Part shown: one piece after another, positions 23,784-35,560 of the stretch
Layout of the letters: each line of letters opens with the position of its first letter
Numbering within the stretch: position 1 is the first letter of the stretch
Assembly: GCA_019321725.1 (NCBI GenBank)
Contig: CM033111.1
Span: 3,410,001 to 3,474,000, forward strand
Length of the DNA stretch: 64,000 nt
Direction: 5' to 3'
Origin: Paulownia fortunei
Taxonomy: Eukaryota; Streptophyta; Magnoliopsida; Lamiales; Paulowniaceae
Notes under the pieces: generated by a model
Told to the model about the DNA's origin: nothing
The model's database searches: none
What the model saw: only the letters and a program-made list of their open reading frames with translations
Translations under genes and position numbers: made by a program

Positions 23784-25470
23784 CTAGATGTTCTTCCCCA
23801 GTGCCTGAACAGGAGAGATCTCCTTATCCAATTCGCTAATGTGAAGATCTGATAACATATAGTCCCTTCCCATATCCCCAAAGTTTTGACAACTCTTCAG
23901 TGTCTCAACAAATGTGAGAAATCGGCTTCTCTCATTGATAAATTGTTGCTGCTGCAGCTTAAGCTTTTGACTTAAAACACCAAGCTCATCAATGTCCTTG
24001 TGCATTTCTAGCTGCTGCTTGTTCAAGGCAATATTCCGTTTGTCCTTCTCTAATCTGCGCCTCTCTGATTTCATATCTTCCGTTTCTCTCTGGACAACTT
24101 TCTTCAAATTACTAATATTACTACGTTCTTTGTCAATCCCTTCCTCAAATGTTCTCTCTCTTTCTCGTAGATTTCTCTCCACTTCCTCTTGCTTATTCAG
24201 CATATCAGCCTCAAGATCCCTTCTACGAATCTCAAAATCACGAAGTTCGTGCTTCATTGTGGCAGCAAATAATTCTTTCTCTAGTCTAAGAGACTCCAAC
24301 TCTCTCTTAACGTAATCCTCAGTAGCTAATTTATCTTCTTTCAATTGCTTTTCACCAGAGTGTTTCAATTTTTCAATCATCCTTCTCTCTTGTTTGAGTT
24401 GTGAATCTTTAGTAAGTTCTTCTGTCTTCTCATCAAGTGCCTTCCAGTCTTCCTCAAATTTCTTTCTGTCCTACTTTAAATCCTCACTTTCCTTAAAAAG
24501 AAAATCCTTCTGGCGATTGTACCTCTCTATTTCCTGTTTCAACTCCACTCGAAAACGGATATGCTCCTTCCTCTCTGCCTCAGTAATTCTAAGCTTTTCA
24601 CTTTCATCATGATTTTGAGCTTCCTTCGGACTAATTTCAGCTTTCATCTTCTCAAGCTCATCTTCGAGAATTTGCATACTTTCCTTGTCAGAAACTGTTT
24701 TGCTTCTCAGCAACTCTATATTTTTCTCCTCCACTTTGAGGGACTTCTCTATTTCCTTAAGACCTTTCAACTTCAATTCAATGTCCTTCTCTTTCTCCTT
24801 AACCCTAGCTGACTTCTTTTCCAGTGTTTGCTCCTGTTTTTTTCAATTTTTCGTCCATATGGTTGATTTCACTAGCTTTCATATCCAAGTCATCTTTGAG
24901 AATTTGCATGCTTTCCTTGTCAGAAACTGTTATGCTTCTCAGCAACTCTAAAATTTTCTCCTCCACTTTGAGGGACTTCTCTTTTTCCTTAAGACCTTTC
25001 AACTTTAATTCAATGTCCTCTTTCTCCTTAACCCTAGCTGACTTCTTTTCCAGTGTTTGCTCCTGTTTTTTTCGTCCATATGGTTGATTTCACTAGCTTT
25101 CATATCCAAGTCGTCTTTGAGAATTTGCATACTTTCCTTGTCAGAAACTGTTTTGCTTCTCAGCAACTCTAGATTTTTCTCCTCCACTTTGAGGGACTTC
25201 TCTTTTTCCTTAAGACCTTTCAACTTTAATTCAATGTCTTTCTCTTTCTCCTTAACCCTAGCTGACTTCTTTTCCAGTGTTTGCTCCTGTTTTTTTCAAT
25301 TTTTCGTCCATATGATTGATTTCACTAGCTTTCATATCCAAGTTATGATGTTTGACTTTCATGGCCTCGTCAAGCAACTTTCTTTTCTCTTCCTCCATTT
25401 CCAATTCGAAAACCTGCCTTTTGTTTCCAAAGCAGACCTGTGTTCATCCAGAAGCTTCTGAATCTCCACC
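23784..25470 (-). pseudogene. CRWN-like large coiled-coil exon with TAG nonsense and internal triplication
   Basis: The exon begins at acceptor atgttatag|GTGGAGATTCAGAAG (VEIQKLLDEHRSAL) and encodes heptad-rich coiled coil. Near 25420 the frame shifts. The segment 24666-25343 is three tandem copies of about 225 bp. Further on, ERKEHIRFRVELKQEIERYN and DFLFKESEDLK are followed by TAG at 24471-24473, where relatives have Gln. The same frame then resumes as DRKKFEEDWKALDEKTEEL and runs open through KRELESLRLEKE and KDIDELGVLSQKLKLQQQQF to FGDMGRDYMLSDLH, the end of the rod. The stop at 23784 is not at a conserved protein end. Confidence 0.87.
24666..25343 (-). repeat. Tandem triplication of a coiled-coil coding segment inside the CRWN-like exon
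   Basis: Three head-to-tail copies: 24666-24897 (232 bp), 24898-25118 (221 bp) and 25119-25343 (225 bp). Each contains the same landmarks: gagaatttgcat, cttgtcagaaactgtt, ctccactttgagggacttct, ccctagctgacttcttttcc and gatttcactagctttcatat. Copies differ by a few substitutions and short indels. Since 232 and 221 are not multiples of three, the frame changes between copies. Confidence 0.9.
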
Positions 25471-26316
25471 TATAACATAATATATTTTTGGTGTAACTCT
25501 GCTACTGAATATGAAATTCACATGGCTGGCTTTGAAACTTGGAACTACTCAAGAGGACAGAAATAAAAATCAGACTTGTAACTTACACCATAAGACCCAA
25601 ACATCAAAGGAAAGAAAAATGTGTAAATTAAATCTATTAAACCAATTATAGGCAACCTCGCTCTTTTATAGTCCTTTTTTCGTCATTATTCATATTGATA
25701 TACAAGTGATCAGGAACACCCAAACTTGACAGTTAAACAACAAGAAAACATAGTAGTTCTAGTTTATTTACATATAAATTGATGTTTGTATTTGCAATGT
25801 TGAATGCTTAGTACTTCTCCCAAGAATTAAAAACAGAAAGTAAAGCAGTCAGTTAACCCTTCTTTATGTGTGACAACTTCAACGATATGTCATATAGTAA
25901 AGTGATGTGTGGCGCTTGCATCAGCCAACTATCAATTAAATCATAAACATTCTGAATTCAAGATCACTATAAAACAATAGAGTTTTGGTTCAACATCTTG
26001 GAAAATTCTGAGATAAGAGTCGCAAAAATTTTATTTTTCGACTCTGAAAGTATTTTCTTGTACAAAATTTAGACAGCACCAATGAGAAGGCACAGCCCAA
26101 GCTATGATAATTAAAGAATGCCGACTAATTGGCCTTTAGGCAAAACAATCTCCAGCTAAAATCAGTTGAGCAATCCTTAAGAAAAGGGGAATTTTCGGCC
26201 AGATGTCACTTTGCCCAATGACCCCCAAGCACAAGTTGGAAAGGTGCAGGTAAATGAAATCACAAATGTGGCAACACACAATAAGCCTGCACAGAAACTA
26301 AGAGAAGGCAACTCAC

Positions 26317-26400
26317 TCTCTCCCCAGCGCTCAGCTTCTCGGTCAATGTAATAAACTCCTTCTCCTTCATCTCTAGATTAGTTCTAATAGATTCAGCTTT
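26317..26400 (-). pseudogene. CRWN-like small exon, 28 codons
   Basis: The acceptor is tttgcag|AAAGCTG and the donor GAGAGA|gtgagt. The frame is open and encodes KAESIRTNLEMKEKEF and TLTEKLSAGER, matching the conserved segment just before the big rod exon in CRWN proteins. This exon looks intact. Confidence 0.8.
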
Positions 26401-26464
26401 CTGCAAACAAATTAGCAAAATGAAACATTTGTAGAGACTGAATGAATCATAGCTTACTCACTGG

Positions 26465-26750
26465 AGATAACTCCAAACTTACTTCCTCTTTTACAGTTAG
26501 GTCTGCCAGCTTTCTATGAGCGTCATCTTCTTTCCTTTTCAGGGTTGAATTTGCCAACTCAACCTTCTTTTGTTCTTCTACAAGTTCCCTATCTTTCTCC
26601 TCGAACATCCTATTGAGTGCATTTGCCTTTTCCTCTCTCTCATTAACATGTCTCCGACTCTGATAAAGTTTCCCCTTCTTGCAGCTTCCTTTCCCCCTCC
26701 CGCATATCATCTTTATGCTTCACAAAGGTTGCTTGATGCGCATCTCGCCT
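26465..26750 (-). pseudogene. CRWN-like coiled-coil exon with frameshift
   Basis: Reading gives RRDAHQATFVKHKDDMREGE and KLQEGE in one frame, then a frame change in the ggggaaac run near 26670. The second frame gives YQSRRHVNEREEKAN, NRMFEEKDRELVEEQKKV and STLKRKEDDAHRKLADLTVK. Both halves are clear matches to the family in the correct order. Confidence 0.82.
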
Positions 26751-26849
26751 GATAAAAGATGAAAATGGAAAATGAAAATTCAAGACAAGCTACAACCAAA
26801 TTATCAGAGTAAGTAGAATCATTTTCATTCAGCACTAATCATACTCTGA

Positions 26850-27060
26850 ATTAAAGGACATGCGCTCCCTCCTAAGAACGCTTTCACGTGTCTCGAGCTC
26901 CTGCAATCTCCTATCCAATTCCAAATTCGTCCTACCAGCCTCAGCAAGCTTCGTATCTGCAGCAAGCAACTTTTGTTGTACCTTGAAACACCTATCCTGG
27001 ACTCATGCCATCTTTATCTTCTCATGCTCCCCACAAATTTCACGCAGGGACCTCTCAAGC
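26850..27060 (-). pseudogene. CRWN-like coiled-coil exon with in-frame TGA
   Basis: The acceptor ttttggcag|CTTGAG opens LERSLREICGEHEKIKMA, then TGA at 27003-27005. The same frame continues as VQDRCFKVQQKLLAADTKLA and LDRRLQELETRESVLRRERM. Compared with the family, about a dozen residues between the two parts seem missing, so the stop may sit at a small internal deletion. The outer Copia element begins about 110 bp further upstream, in the preceding intron. Confidence 0.8.
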
Positions 27061-27172
27061 TGCCAAAACCCAGCATTGAACATGTCATCAGACAGAACAG
27101 CACACACTGGGTTTACCATTACCAAATATGTATATTGCCTTAATTCACAAAAAAGTATTGTGAAAACTTTTC

Positions 27173-27385
27173 TGTATATGCTCATATATTTCAAAGGTTC
27201 ACAAGGGATCTACTTATAGGAGAGAGTACAAGCACAAAATCAGGAAACTGATTAAAATAGCTAGCTAGCCTAACTAATTTCCTAATTTACAACATTGACT
27301 ATATCTTCTATTTATAGCAATTATTTACAGCTAACAAATCCCTTAATATCTAGGAATATTACTACCAAATCTTTTCTTTTCAACA
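27173..27385 (-). repeat. 3' LTR of the outer Copia element, about 213 bp
   Basis: It starts TGTTGAAAAGAAAAG directly after the polypurine tract (gaaggggag) and ends catataCA. The same terminal sequence (tgtatatgctcatatatttca on the plus strand) recurs at 35694, next to the primer-binding site, which fixes the LTR end. Confidence 0.8.
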
Positions 27386-27392
27386 CTCCCCT

Positions 27393-30366
27393 TCAAGTTG
27401 GTTTGAAGGTATCCTCCATAACCAGCTTGCCAATTAGTCTGTTAAACTGTTTTGTAGCAAGTCCCTTTGTAAGCACATTTGCAACTTGCTTGGTAGTAGG
27501 AATGTACGGCATACAAATCAATCCGTTTTCGAGCTTTTCCTTGATAAAGCATTTGTCTACCTCCATGTGCTTTGTTCTATCATGAGGCACTGGATTGTGA
27601 GCAATTGAAATAGCAGCTTTATTATCACAGTACACTTTCATAGGCAAGGAATTAGAGATTTTCAATTCTTCCAATAGTCTCTTAACCCATAACACCTCAC
27701 AAATTCCATGAGCAACTTATTTAAATTCGGCTTCTACACTACTTCGTGCTACCACATTCTGCTTTTTACTCCGCTAGATGACAAGGTTACCTATAACAAA
27801 TGTGCAGTAGCCAGAAGTTGATCGTCTATCAATAGCACTCCCAGCCAAATTTGCATCAGTATAAGCTTCAATTTGCAAATACCCACAGTTTTTGAATAGT
27901 AAACCTCTTCCAGGGGTCTCTTTAGATATCTGAGAATTCTATAAACTGCATTAAAATGTTCTTGTTTAGGTGAATGCATAAACTGGCTAACCATAGTGAC
28001 TGCAAACGCTATATCTAGACATGTATGTGACAAGTAGATCAGTTTTCCAACTAGTCTTTGATACTGCTCTCTGTTCAAAACTTTTTCAGCTTTAGAAGGT
28101 TATAGCTTAAGGTTGGACTCAATAGATGTCTCGGCTGGTTTACATCCTAGCAGACCTGTCTCACCAAGTAAATCAAGAACATATTTACGTTGATTCACAT
28201 ATATACCTTCTTTGGATCTAGCAAACTCCATTCTAAGAAAGTATTTCAATGCGCCCAAATCCTTGATCTCAAAGTAAGCTGCAAGTCTCTTTTTTAGTCT
28301 CTCCAATTCTTCATTGTCATCACCTGTCAAAACTATATCATCCATGTAGACAAGTAAGACTGCAATCTTACATTCTCTACTGTGTTTTTAGAACATGGTA
28401 TGGTTAGCTTGGCTCTGACAGTAACCACAACTTTTCATAGCTCTCCTAAATCTCTCAAACCAAGCTCTAGGGGACTGTTTGAAACCATATAAAAAAAAAT
28501 TTAGTCTACAGACTGTGTGGTCCCAATTTTCCCTCAAACCGAGGTGGTGGATTCATAAAGACCTCTTTCTCAAGATCTCCATTTAAAAAAACATTTTTAA
28601 TATCTAATTGGTGTAATGGCCAACTGAAATTCACAACCAAAGATAACAAGATTCTGATTGAGTTTATCTAGGTTACAGGAGCAAAGGTTTCCTGATAATC
28701 AATTCCGTAGGTTCTGGGTGAACCCTTTTGCTACTAGTTTTACCTTGTATCTCTATGCTACCATCAACTTTACATTTCACAGTAAAAACCTACTTGCACT
28801 TGTAGCCTACTGTTCTTTTCTCCTTAGGCAAATTAACTATCTCCCAAGTACCATTTCTTTTAAGGGCATTCATCTCTTCCATCACTGCTAATTTCTAATT
28901 CGGATCATTAAGAGCTTCCTGAATGTTTCTCGGGAAAACAAGTGAGATATTTGAGGTAAAAGCTTTGTGAGTATGAGAGAGTTTTTCATAAGAAAGGTAT
29001 TTGGCAATGGGATATTTGGAATTTTTTGTGCAAGTTCGGGTTCCTTTCCTAACAGCTATAGGAATATCAAGATCTAATGATTCTTGGTTAGGATAAGTAT
29101 TAGGAACTGAAGATGAGTTAGGTATAGAACTACATGTGATATTTGGAGGTCCAGTTCCTAAAGGTCGAGATTGATCATTACCAAGAGAAATAGGCTGACT
29201 TTGACTCTTTTGATAAGGTCTTCTCCGAATATAAACCAAAGGCTCAGTACTGTATTTTTTATTTTTATTTTTTGTGCCATATTGTAGTGATTCTCCCCAT
29301 ATTTCAGATATAGTAATGTTTGGCACTATATGACTAGGATTTCCTTCATTGTTCTCATTAGTTTTATCACATTGTTCCTAGCTTTGAATTTCAGGAATAA
29401 CAATAGGATGAGAAGATTGAGGTGAAGTAGTCAAAATTATATTTGGTAAAGGAGTAGGAGATATTTCTTTCATCACCTCATTCTCCCCTTGAAAAGAATT
29501 TTTGTGAAAGTAGGATTTATTTTCAAAGAAAGAGACGTCCATGCTCACATAAATTTTTCTTGAATGGGGATTATATATCCTTTTTTATTAGAAGCATACC
29601 CTATGAAAATAATTTTTCAACCTAATGATCAAGTTTGGACCGAGTATTATTTGGTAAATGAACAAAAGCAATGCAACCAAAAACCTTTAGAGGTAAATCT
29701 GAGTATCTTTGATAAGGGAAAAGTTTTTTGAAATATTTTAATGGCATGCTATATTTTAAAACACGTGTAGGCATTCTGTTAATCAAATAAGAGGCATTAA
29801 AATAGCTTCCCCAAATATATTTTGGAATAATATTCATTGAAAACATTATAGCATGAGCCACTTCAAGTAAATGTTTATTTTTCTTTCAGCAATTCCATTT
29901 TATTGAGGGGTATCCACATAAGTGGACTGGTGATGTACCTTTCTCCTTCAAAAAACTCCCCAAAACTTCATTAAAATACTCAGTTCCATTGTCAGTGTGA
30001 AGAATGCTAATTTTTGTTTGAAACTGAGTTTCAACCATCGTGTAAAAATTCTCAAAAAAAATTTCAATCTCAGACTTATCATTCATCAAATAAACCCAAC
30101 ATAAATGGGTATGATTATCTATAGAGGTAACAAACCATTTTTTCTTAGAGATAGTAGTGACTATTGAAGGTCCAAACATCACTATGTATCAAATAAAATG
30201 GTTTTGAAGAAGCATAAGGTTTTGGCAAACAAGCAGTACGATGACTCTCAGATAAACAACAACTTTCATAATAAAATGATGAACAATCCAAACCCTTAAA
30301 TAAAGTAGGAAACAAATGTTTAAGATAGGGAAAGCTAGGATGTCCTAGTCTTAAATGCCAAAGCAT
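27393..30366 (-). pseudogene. Outer Copia pol remnants (integrase, reverse transcriptase, RNase H)
   Basis: From 5' to 3' on the minus strand: GAG-pre-integrase block with LWHLRLGHPSF (30366), integrase core with SIDNHTHLCWVYLM and LHTDNGTEYFNEV (30182-29886), AHAIMFSMNIIPKYIWGSYF (29861), then reverse transcriptase fragments with MDDIVLTGDDNEELERLKKR (28345) and LVGKLIYLSHTCLDIAFAVT (28050). RNase H fragments follow, with VYCDNKAAISIAHNPVPHDR and GLICMPYIPTTKQVANVLTK (27695-27393). Stops and frame changes separate every block. Confidence 0.88.
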
Positions 30367-30599
30367 TATTTATTCATAAACAGAATTAGGACTAACACTA
30401 CTAAGGCCTTGAGCCTTTTTATTACTGGAGAATTCACCATCAAAGTAGTAAAGTCCATCTATTATCTAAGCATTGCCAATCTTCTTCCCCGAGCTCCGAT
30501 CCTGAAATTCACAGTAAGAATCAAAGAAAATAACACGGAAATCAGATTCTTCAGTTAGTTTACTCACAGACAAAAGGTTACAAGCTAGTTTAGGGACAT

Positions 30600-31157
30600 G
30601 GAGAATAGATTTAAGATCTATATTCTTGAACAATTTTATCAAACCTTTTCCTGCAATGGGTGAAAACTACCATCTGCAATTCTAATTTTTTCAAGGCCAG
30701 AACATGGTGAGTAAGTGCTAAAAAGATCGGAAAGGTTGGTCATATGATTAGAGGCTCCAGAATCAATGATCCATGGAACAAACTTTGAACAACAAGAAAG
30801 GGCATTGCCTGTTTGTGCAAGAGAAACATGAGGAATTAGACTTTAGCAGCTTCAGAAGATGATCTATTTGCTCCTTACTGAAGGGGTTTGTTTCAGCTTC
30901 ATTAGCAAATGGAACTGCACGGCTGTTTCTGTCACCAGGCTTGCTGTTTTTTCCAGCAGGTTTCTCAGTATGGCGCAGTTTGTTATAATTGTCGCACCAG
31001 ACCCATGGGTTCTCCTCAAGTTTTCACTGAAAAATGGTTGATTTATTAGCAGCAACCTCAGCAACAATAAGGGCAGAACTCTCAACAGGCCCGCGAGTAG
31101 TCTTCTTCCCCAACATTACATGTCTGTGACTCTCTTCTCTTCGAACCTCAACAAACA
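30600..31157 (-). pseudogene. Outer Copia gag 3' part and protease remnant
   Basis: Starting at the inner element's edge: FVEVRREESHRHVMLGKKTT, RGPVESSALIVAEVA, a CDNY.K.RHTE zinc-knuckle-like remnant and KPGDRNSRA. Beyond a stop is a protease-like block (WIIDSGASNHMT) near 30770-30720 and GLIKLFKNIDLKSILHVPKL. All are standard Copia gag-protease features. Confidence 0.78.
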
Positions 31158-31225
31158 TGTTGAAAAATCTGAATGATATGATTAGATTAGATTGTATAGC
31201 TATATAGAGCTAATTAGTAGGCTCT
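31158..31225 (+). repeat. 5' LTR fragment of the inner Copia element (first 68 bp)
   Basis: It matches 34761-34828 of the 3' LTR from TGTTGAAAAATCTG to gtaggctct with about five mismatches, then the match stops abruptly. Confidence 0.9.
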
Positions 31226-31232
31226 GATACCA
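31220..31232 (-). other. Inverted primer-binding site of the inner Copia element
   Basis: On the minus strand TGGTATCAGAGCC, the usual plant Copia binding site for the 3' end of initiator methionine tRNA. It directly follows the inverted LTR end gagtttttctata. In an intact plus-strand element it should lie on the plus strand after a full LTR. Confidence 0.88.
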
Positions 31233-31332
31233 TATAGAAAAACTCAATCTCGGTTATTCTGAATAATTCAGTTAAGGGGAATATATATACACTTCTACAA
31301 ACCTATTCTAGGAAAGTTTGACTAATTCCTAG
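31233..31332 (-). repeat. Inverted 3' portion of the 5' LTR of the inner Copia element
   Basis: Reverse complement of 34893-34990 of the 3' LTR, from gagtttttctata back to about aggaattagt, with about seven mismatches. It then joins ggacaagcgcatctcac, which reads as the end of gag. Confidence 0.9.
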
Positions 31333-34300
31333 GGACAAGCGCATCTCACTAGTGTGGAAGAACCAGACTTTGAATCAAACAAAATTGAGACTGGCCAATT
31401 CAATTCAGAGGAGATTGAGAAGTTTAGAAGCTTCCTGAACAGTCTTGAAAAGCCTTTTGGATCATCCTCTCTTGCTCAAAATGGTATCGCTCTAAATTCT
31501 TATGTCTTTAGTGCCTCAAACAAATGCAATTCCAGCACCTGGGTCATCGACTCAAGTGCATCAGACCACATGACATATTCTGCAGATTGTTTCACCACCT
31601 ATCAGCCATGTCCTAGCAACAAAAAAATTAAAGTTGTTGATGGTTCATTAATAACTATGGCAGGTGGCTATTTCCTCCTCATTCAGTCTTAAAAATGTGT
31701 TACATGCTCCCAGCCTTACTGTTAATTTAGTATCCATCCATAAAATAATTCAAGATCTCAAGTGTCATGTAACGTTCTCCAATGATCATTGTGTTTTTCA
31801 GGACTGAACTACGGGGAGGATGATTGGGCAGGTTAGAGCAACGGAAGGATTGTATCTACTTAAAGACAATGATGGTTGTAGTGACCCATATCCCCTATCT
31901 TTAATTTCTGTCAATTCAAATAAAGATGAGATTTGGAATCATCATCATCTTTTAAGACATCCTTCATTCAAAACTCACTGTGAAGGTGTGTGAATTTGCA
32001 AAGCACCATAGAGTGCAGTTTTCTTTAGGTAATACAAGATCTTTATCACCTTTTTCCTTGATCCATCCTAACATATGGGGACCATCTAAAATCTCTAACA
32101 TTTCAGGAGCTAAAGGTTTCGTAACATTCATTAATGATTGCACTCGAATGACTTGGGTATATCTTCTCAAACAAAAATCGGATGTGAGTCGTATCTTTCC
32201 AATTTTCTTTAGCATGATAAAAACACAATTTGGGGTAAGCATTAGAGGTGTTAAAAGTGATAATGCTAGGGATTACTTCAATCACACATTATCAAATTTT
32301 TTTGAAAAATAAGGTATCTTCATGGTGTTGACACTCCACAACAAAATGGAGTAGTCGAAAGAAAAAATAGACATCTTCTTGAAGTAACCCAGGCCCTTCT
32401 TTTCCAAAATCATGTACCAAAAAGTTATTGGGGAGAAGCGATTTTAACTCCTACATATTTAATCAATCGATTACCCTCTAGAGTAATAGACATCAAAAGT
32501 CCCTTGAATTATCTCTTAGAATTCTTTCCTAAGAGTAATTTCTACTCAAAATTACCCCCAAAAGTCTTTGGTTGTGTTTCCTATATCCACAATCACAAAC
32601 AGTAGCGGACTAAACTTGATCCAAAAGCCCTTAAGTGCATCTTTATAAGGTATTCTACCACTCAAAAGGGGTACAAATGCTACCAACCTGCCTCTAGGAA
32701 GTTTTTTGTGTCAAAAGATGTCGCATTCGATGAAAAACAATCATTCTTTAATCCAACTTATCTTCAAGGGGAAGGCAGCCTAGGGAAAGATAAGTATGAG
32801 GAGTTTGATCTATTTTTTCTTCCTGTTCCAGTCTTACAAAAAGCCCCAGCAGCTAAACCTGTTGATTCGGTAACGAGCCCAAATCTGAATTCCCATTCCA
32901 ACCCAACATTAGATCCTGCCCTTGCGTCTCCATAAATAAACCAGCTTGAATCTACTACTGATCGTCCAACAAGAAGACTACAGCCCAACCGCGTGCCTCT
33001 ACAAGTCCATGAATCCGAACCAAAACAAGGTACTAAAATTGAAACTTCTTCTTTACCTTCTTCTCCTAAGATTATTGATGCTGATCAGCCTATAGCCATT
33101 AGGAAAGGTGTAAGAAAGTGTACTGAAAACCCCATGTACCCTATAGCTCACTACACATCCTTCAAAAAAAATTCCCCTTCACATAGAGTTTTTCTTTCTA
33201 AAATCAACACTACTCAAATTCCACAAACCCTTCATGAGGCACTAAGAAATAAGAATTGGGAGGATGCTATGAGAGAAGAAATGAATGCTCTAGAAAAGAA
33301 CAAAACGTGGGATGTAGTTGAATTGCCTAAAGGAAAGAAAATTGTAAGGTGTAAATGGATCTTTGCACTAAAGTATAAGGCTGATGGAAGTCTAGAAAGA
33401 TATAAAGTTAGGCTAGTGGCGAAGGGATACACTCAAATCTATGGAGTGGATTATCAATACACATTTGCCCCAGTTGCTAAAATGAATACTATTCGAATTT
33501 TGATTTCTTTGGCAGCTAACTTTAGTTGGTCTATGCAACAATATGATCTTAAGAATACCTTTTTACATGGTGACTTAGAGAAGGAAGTGTACATAGATCC
33601 TCCACCTAGGTTTAATGGCTTTCTTTCTAAGAATCAAGTGTGTCGATTGAAGAAGGAGCTATATGGCTTAAATCAATCACCACGAGCATGGTTCGGCAAA
33701 TTCACAAAAGCCATGCGAGGAATGGGATATAAACAAAGTCAGGGAGATCATACACTTTTCATAAAACACTCGGTTGCAAGGAAAGTTACAACACTTATTG
33801 TTTATGTAGATGATATAATTGTGACAGGTAATGATCCGTTGGAGAATGAATCCCTAAAGAAGAGACTAGCTGCAGAATTTGAGATTAAAGAGTTTGGTAA
33901 GCTAAAATATTTTCTTAGCATAAAGGTAGCTCAGTCAAAAAAAGGAATCTTCATTTCACAGTAAAAATATATCATGGATCTACTAAAAGAGACTGGAATG
34001 ATGGGTTGTAAGCAGTGTGACACTCCAATTGAGCTAGGATCGAAACTTGATATCAGTGATGAAGAAGATGGGGTAGACAAGGGCCAATATCAGAGATTGG
34101 TTGGCAAGCTTATCTATCTCTCACATACAAGGCTAGACATAGCTTTTGCAGTAAGCGTGATAAGCTAGTTTATGCACAATCTGAAGAGTTCTCATATCCA
34201 ATCAGCCTATAGAGTACTCAAATACTTGAAAGCAACTCCAGGCAAAGGAATTCTCTATAGAAGAAATGAAACTCTAAAACTAAAAGGCTATACAGATGCA

Positions 34301-34753
34301 GATTGGGCAGGTGTCGTGTTGGACAGAAGGTCTACTTCGGGGTACTGTAATGGGAGGAAACTTAGTGACATGGAGAAGTAAAAAGCAAACTATGGTATCG
34401 AGGTCAAGTGCGGAATCTGAATTCAGGTCAATGGCATTAGGGATTTGTGAGCTATTATGGCTTAAGATCATCCTGGAAGATCTAAAAGTGAAGTGGAAAG
34501 GACCTATATGTTATATTGTGATAATAAATCTGCAATCAATATTGCACATAATCCAGTACAACACGATCGAACAAAACATATTGAGGTGGACAGACATTTC
34601 ATAAAGGAAAAACTTGATAGTGGACTGATTTGTACTCCTTATGTTCCAACCGGTGGCCAACTTGCTGACATCCTCACTAAGGGACTCTCTAATTCTACAT
34701 TTAGAAATATGCTAGATAAGCTGGGAATGGTAGATCTTTACCAACCAGCTTGA
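31333..34753 (+). pseudogene. Inner Copia gag-pol remnant (protease, integrase, reverse transcriptase, RNase H)
   Basis: In order: end of gag and protease block (31354-31692, STWVIDSSASDHMT), integrase fragments (31980-32312, GAKGFVTFINDCTRMTWVYL), TPQQNGVVERKNRHLLEV near 32330, then a long reverse-transcriptase frame (32993-33964). That frame has WVMDVVELPKG-type lead-in, FLHGDLEKEVYIDPPP and the catalytic YVDD motif (IVYVDDIIVTGND). Next are LVGKLIYLSHTRLDIAFAVS (34080-34168) and RNase H (34493-34753, YCDNKSAINIAHNPVQHDRT). Stops at 33962 and 34169 and several frame changes make it non-functional. The reverse-transcriptase segment is the best preserved. Confidence 0.9.
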
Positions 34754-34760
34754 GGGGGAG
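34751..34760 (+). other. Polypurine tract of the inner Copia element
   Basis: tgagggggag immediately before the 3' LTR, the expected primer for plus-strand synthesis. Confidence 0.75.
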
Positions 34761-34990
34761 TGTTGAAAAATCTGAATGATATGATTAGATTATATTGTAT
34801 AGCTGTATGGAGATAATAAGTAGGCTCTATGTATAGAAATAGGATTTGTTTTTATTCTTCCCTATTACAGCAGTTAATTCTTTTGTAAATATAGGAATTA
34901 GTAAAACTTTCCTAGAATAGGTTCGTAGAGTTGTATATATATTCCCCTTAACTGAATAATTCAGAATAATAGAGATTGAGTTTTTCTATA
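34761..34990 (+). repeat. 3' LTR of the inner Copia element, 230 bp
   Basis: It runs from TGTTGAAAAATC to gagtttttctata, followed by the AAACA target duplication. It contains an AT-rich tatatatattcccc segment that may be its promoter region. The end TATA rather than CA is unusual, but the inverted LTR copy next to the PBS has the same end. Confidence 0.9.
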
Positions 34991-34995
34991 AAACA

Positions 34996-35560
34996 TCTCA
35001 TCTATTGAAGGAAGTGAGTCCTACCAATGATCCATCCCCGTACTTCATCAAATTAGATATTAAGTCTAGCAAGCAATTTGTAAATACGATGAGCATCCAA
35101 AGTCTATTTATTGTAATTGGCATTTTCAGTGGATTTCCATTCATAATTATTGAATAAATCCAAATCCTACCAAAGGCGCTTTAATGAATTGAAATACTTG
35201 GTCACCATGTCTTCTCCCTGCCAAATCTCACCAAGTTTCAGAGTCAAGTCATAGATCGAATACATCTTATTCACATTGTCCCAGAGCTCTTTGGCCGTGG
35301 AGTAGCACATATAATTGGAGCTAATATCCTCGTCCATAGAGTTCACGATCCAAGTCATCACCATTGAATTTTCTGCATCCCAAGTCGCGTATGTTGGATC
35401 CTCCAGTACTGGTGCCTTCTTGTCTCCCGTCAGGTATCCGATCTTTCCCCGCCCTCTGATGTACATTCAAACAGATTGGGACCACCGTAAATAATTATCA
35501 CCATTAAGGGGAATAGTGGTGGTGTGAACAGAATGAGAATCGGTATTTGGGACTTGGGTT
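34996..35560 (-). pseudogene. Outer Copia gag 5' part
   Basis: On the minus strand: PLNGDNYLRWSQSV, then a stop (35467) and MYIRGRGKIGYLTGDKKAPV, TYATWDAENSMVMTWIVNSM, NYMCYSTAKELWDNVNKMYS and LTLKLGEIWQGEDMVTKYFN. These are typical Copia gag sequences (UBN2/retrotran_gag type). Frame changes follow near 35020, and the reading resumes at 31157 after the inner element. Confidence 0.88.

Larger units (their letters stand above)
31158..34990 (+). mobile_element. Inner Ty1/Copia LTR retrotransposon, nested in the gag of the outer element
   Basis: The element is flanked by a perfect 5-bp target-site duplication AAACA (31153-31157 and 34991-34995). The 3' LTR is 34761-34990 (230 bp) after the polypurine tract tgagggggag. 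The 5' end is rearranged: only the first 68 bp of the LTR, then an inverted primer-binding site and LTR 3' part, then a jump to the end of gag, so most of gag is missing. Pol follows as broken frames. It inserted after the outer element and in the opposite orientation. By eye, about 12 differences over about 166 aligned LTR bases suggest it is not very recent. Confidence 0.92.

Noticed and set aside
21839..27060. Calling the CRWN-like exons a functional gene using extra introns to skip stops
   Set aside because: Conserved family sequence continues in frame on both sides of each stop, with no splice consensus flanking the stops, so skipping is not plausible.
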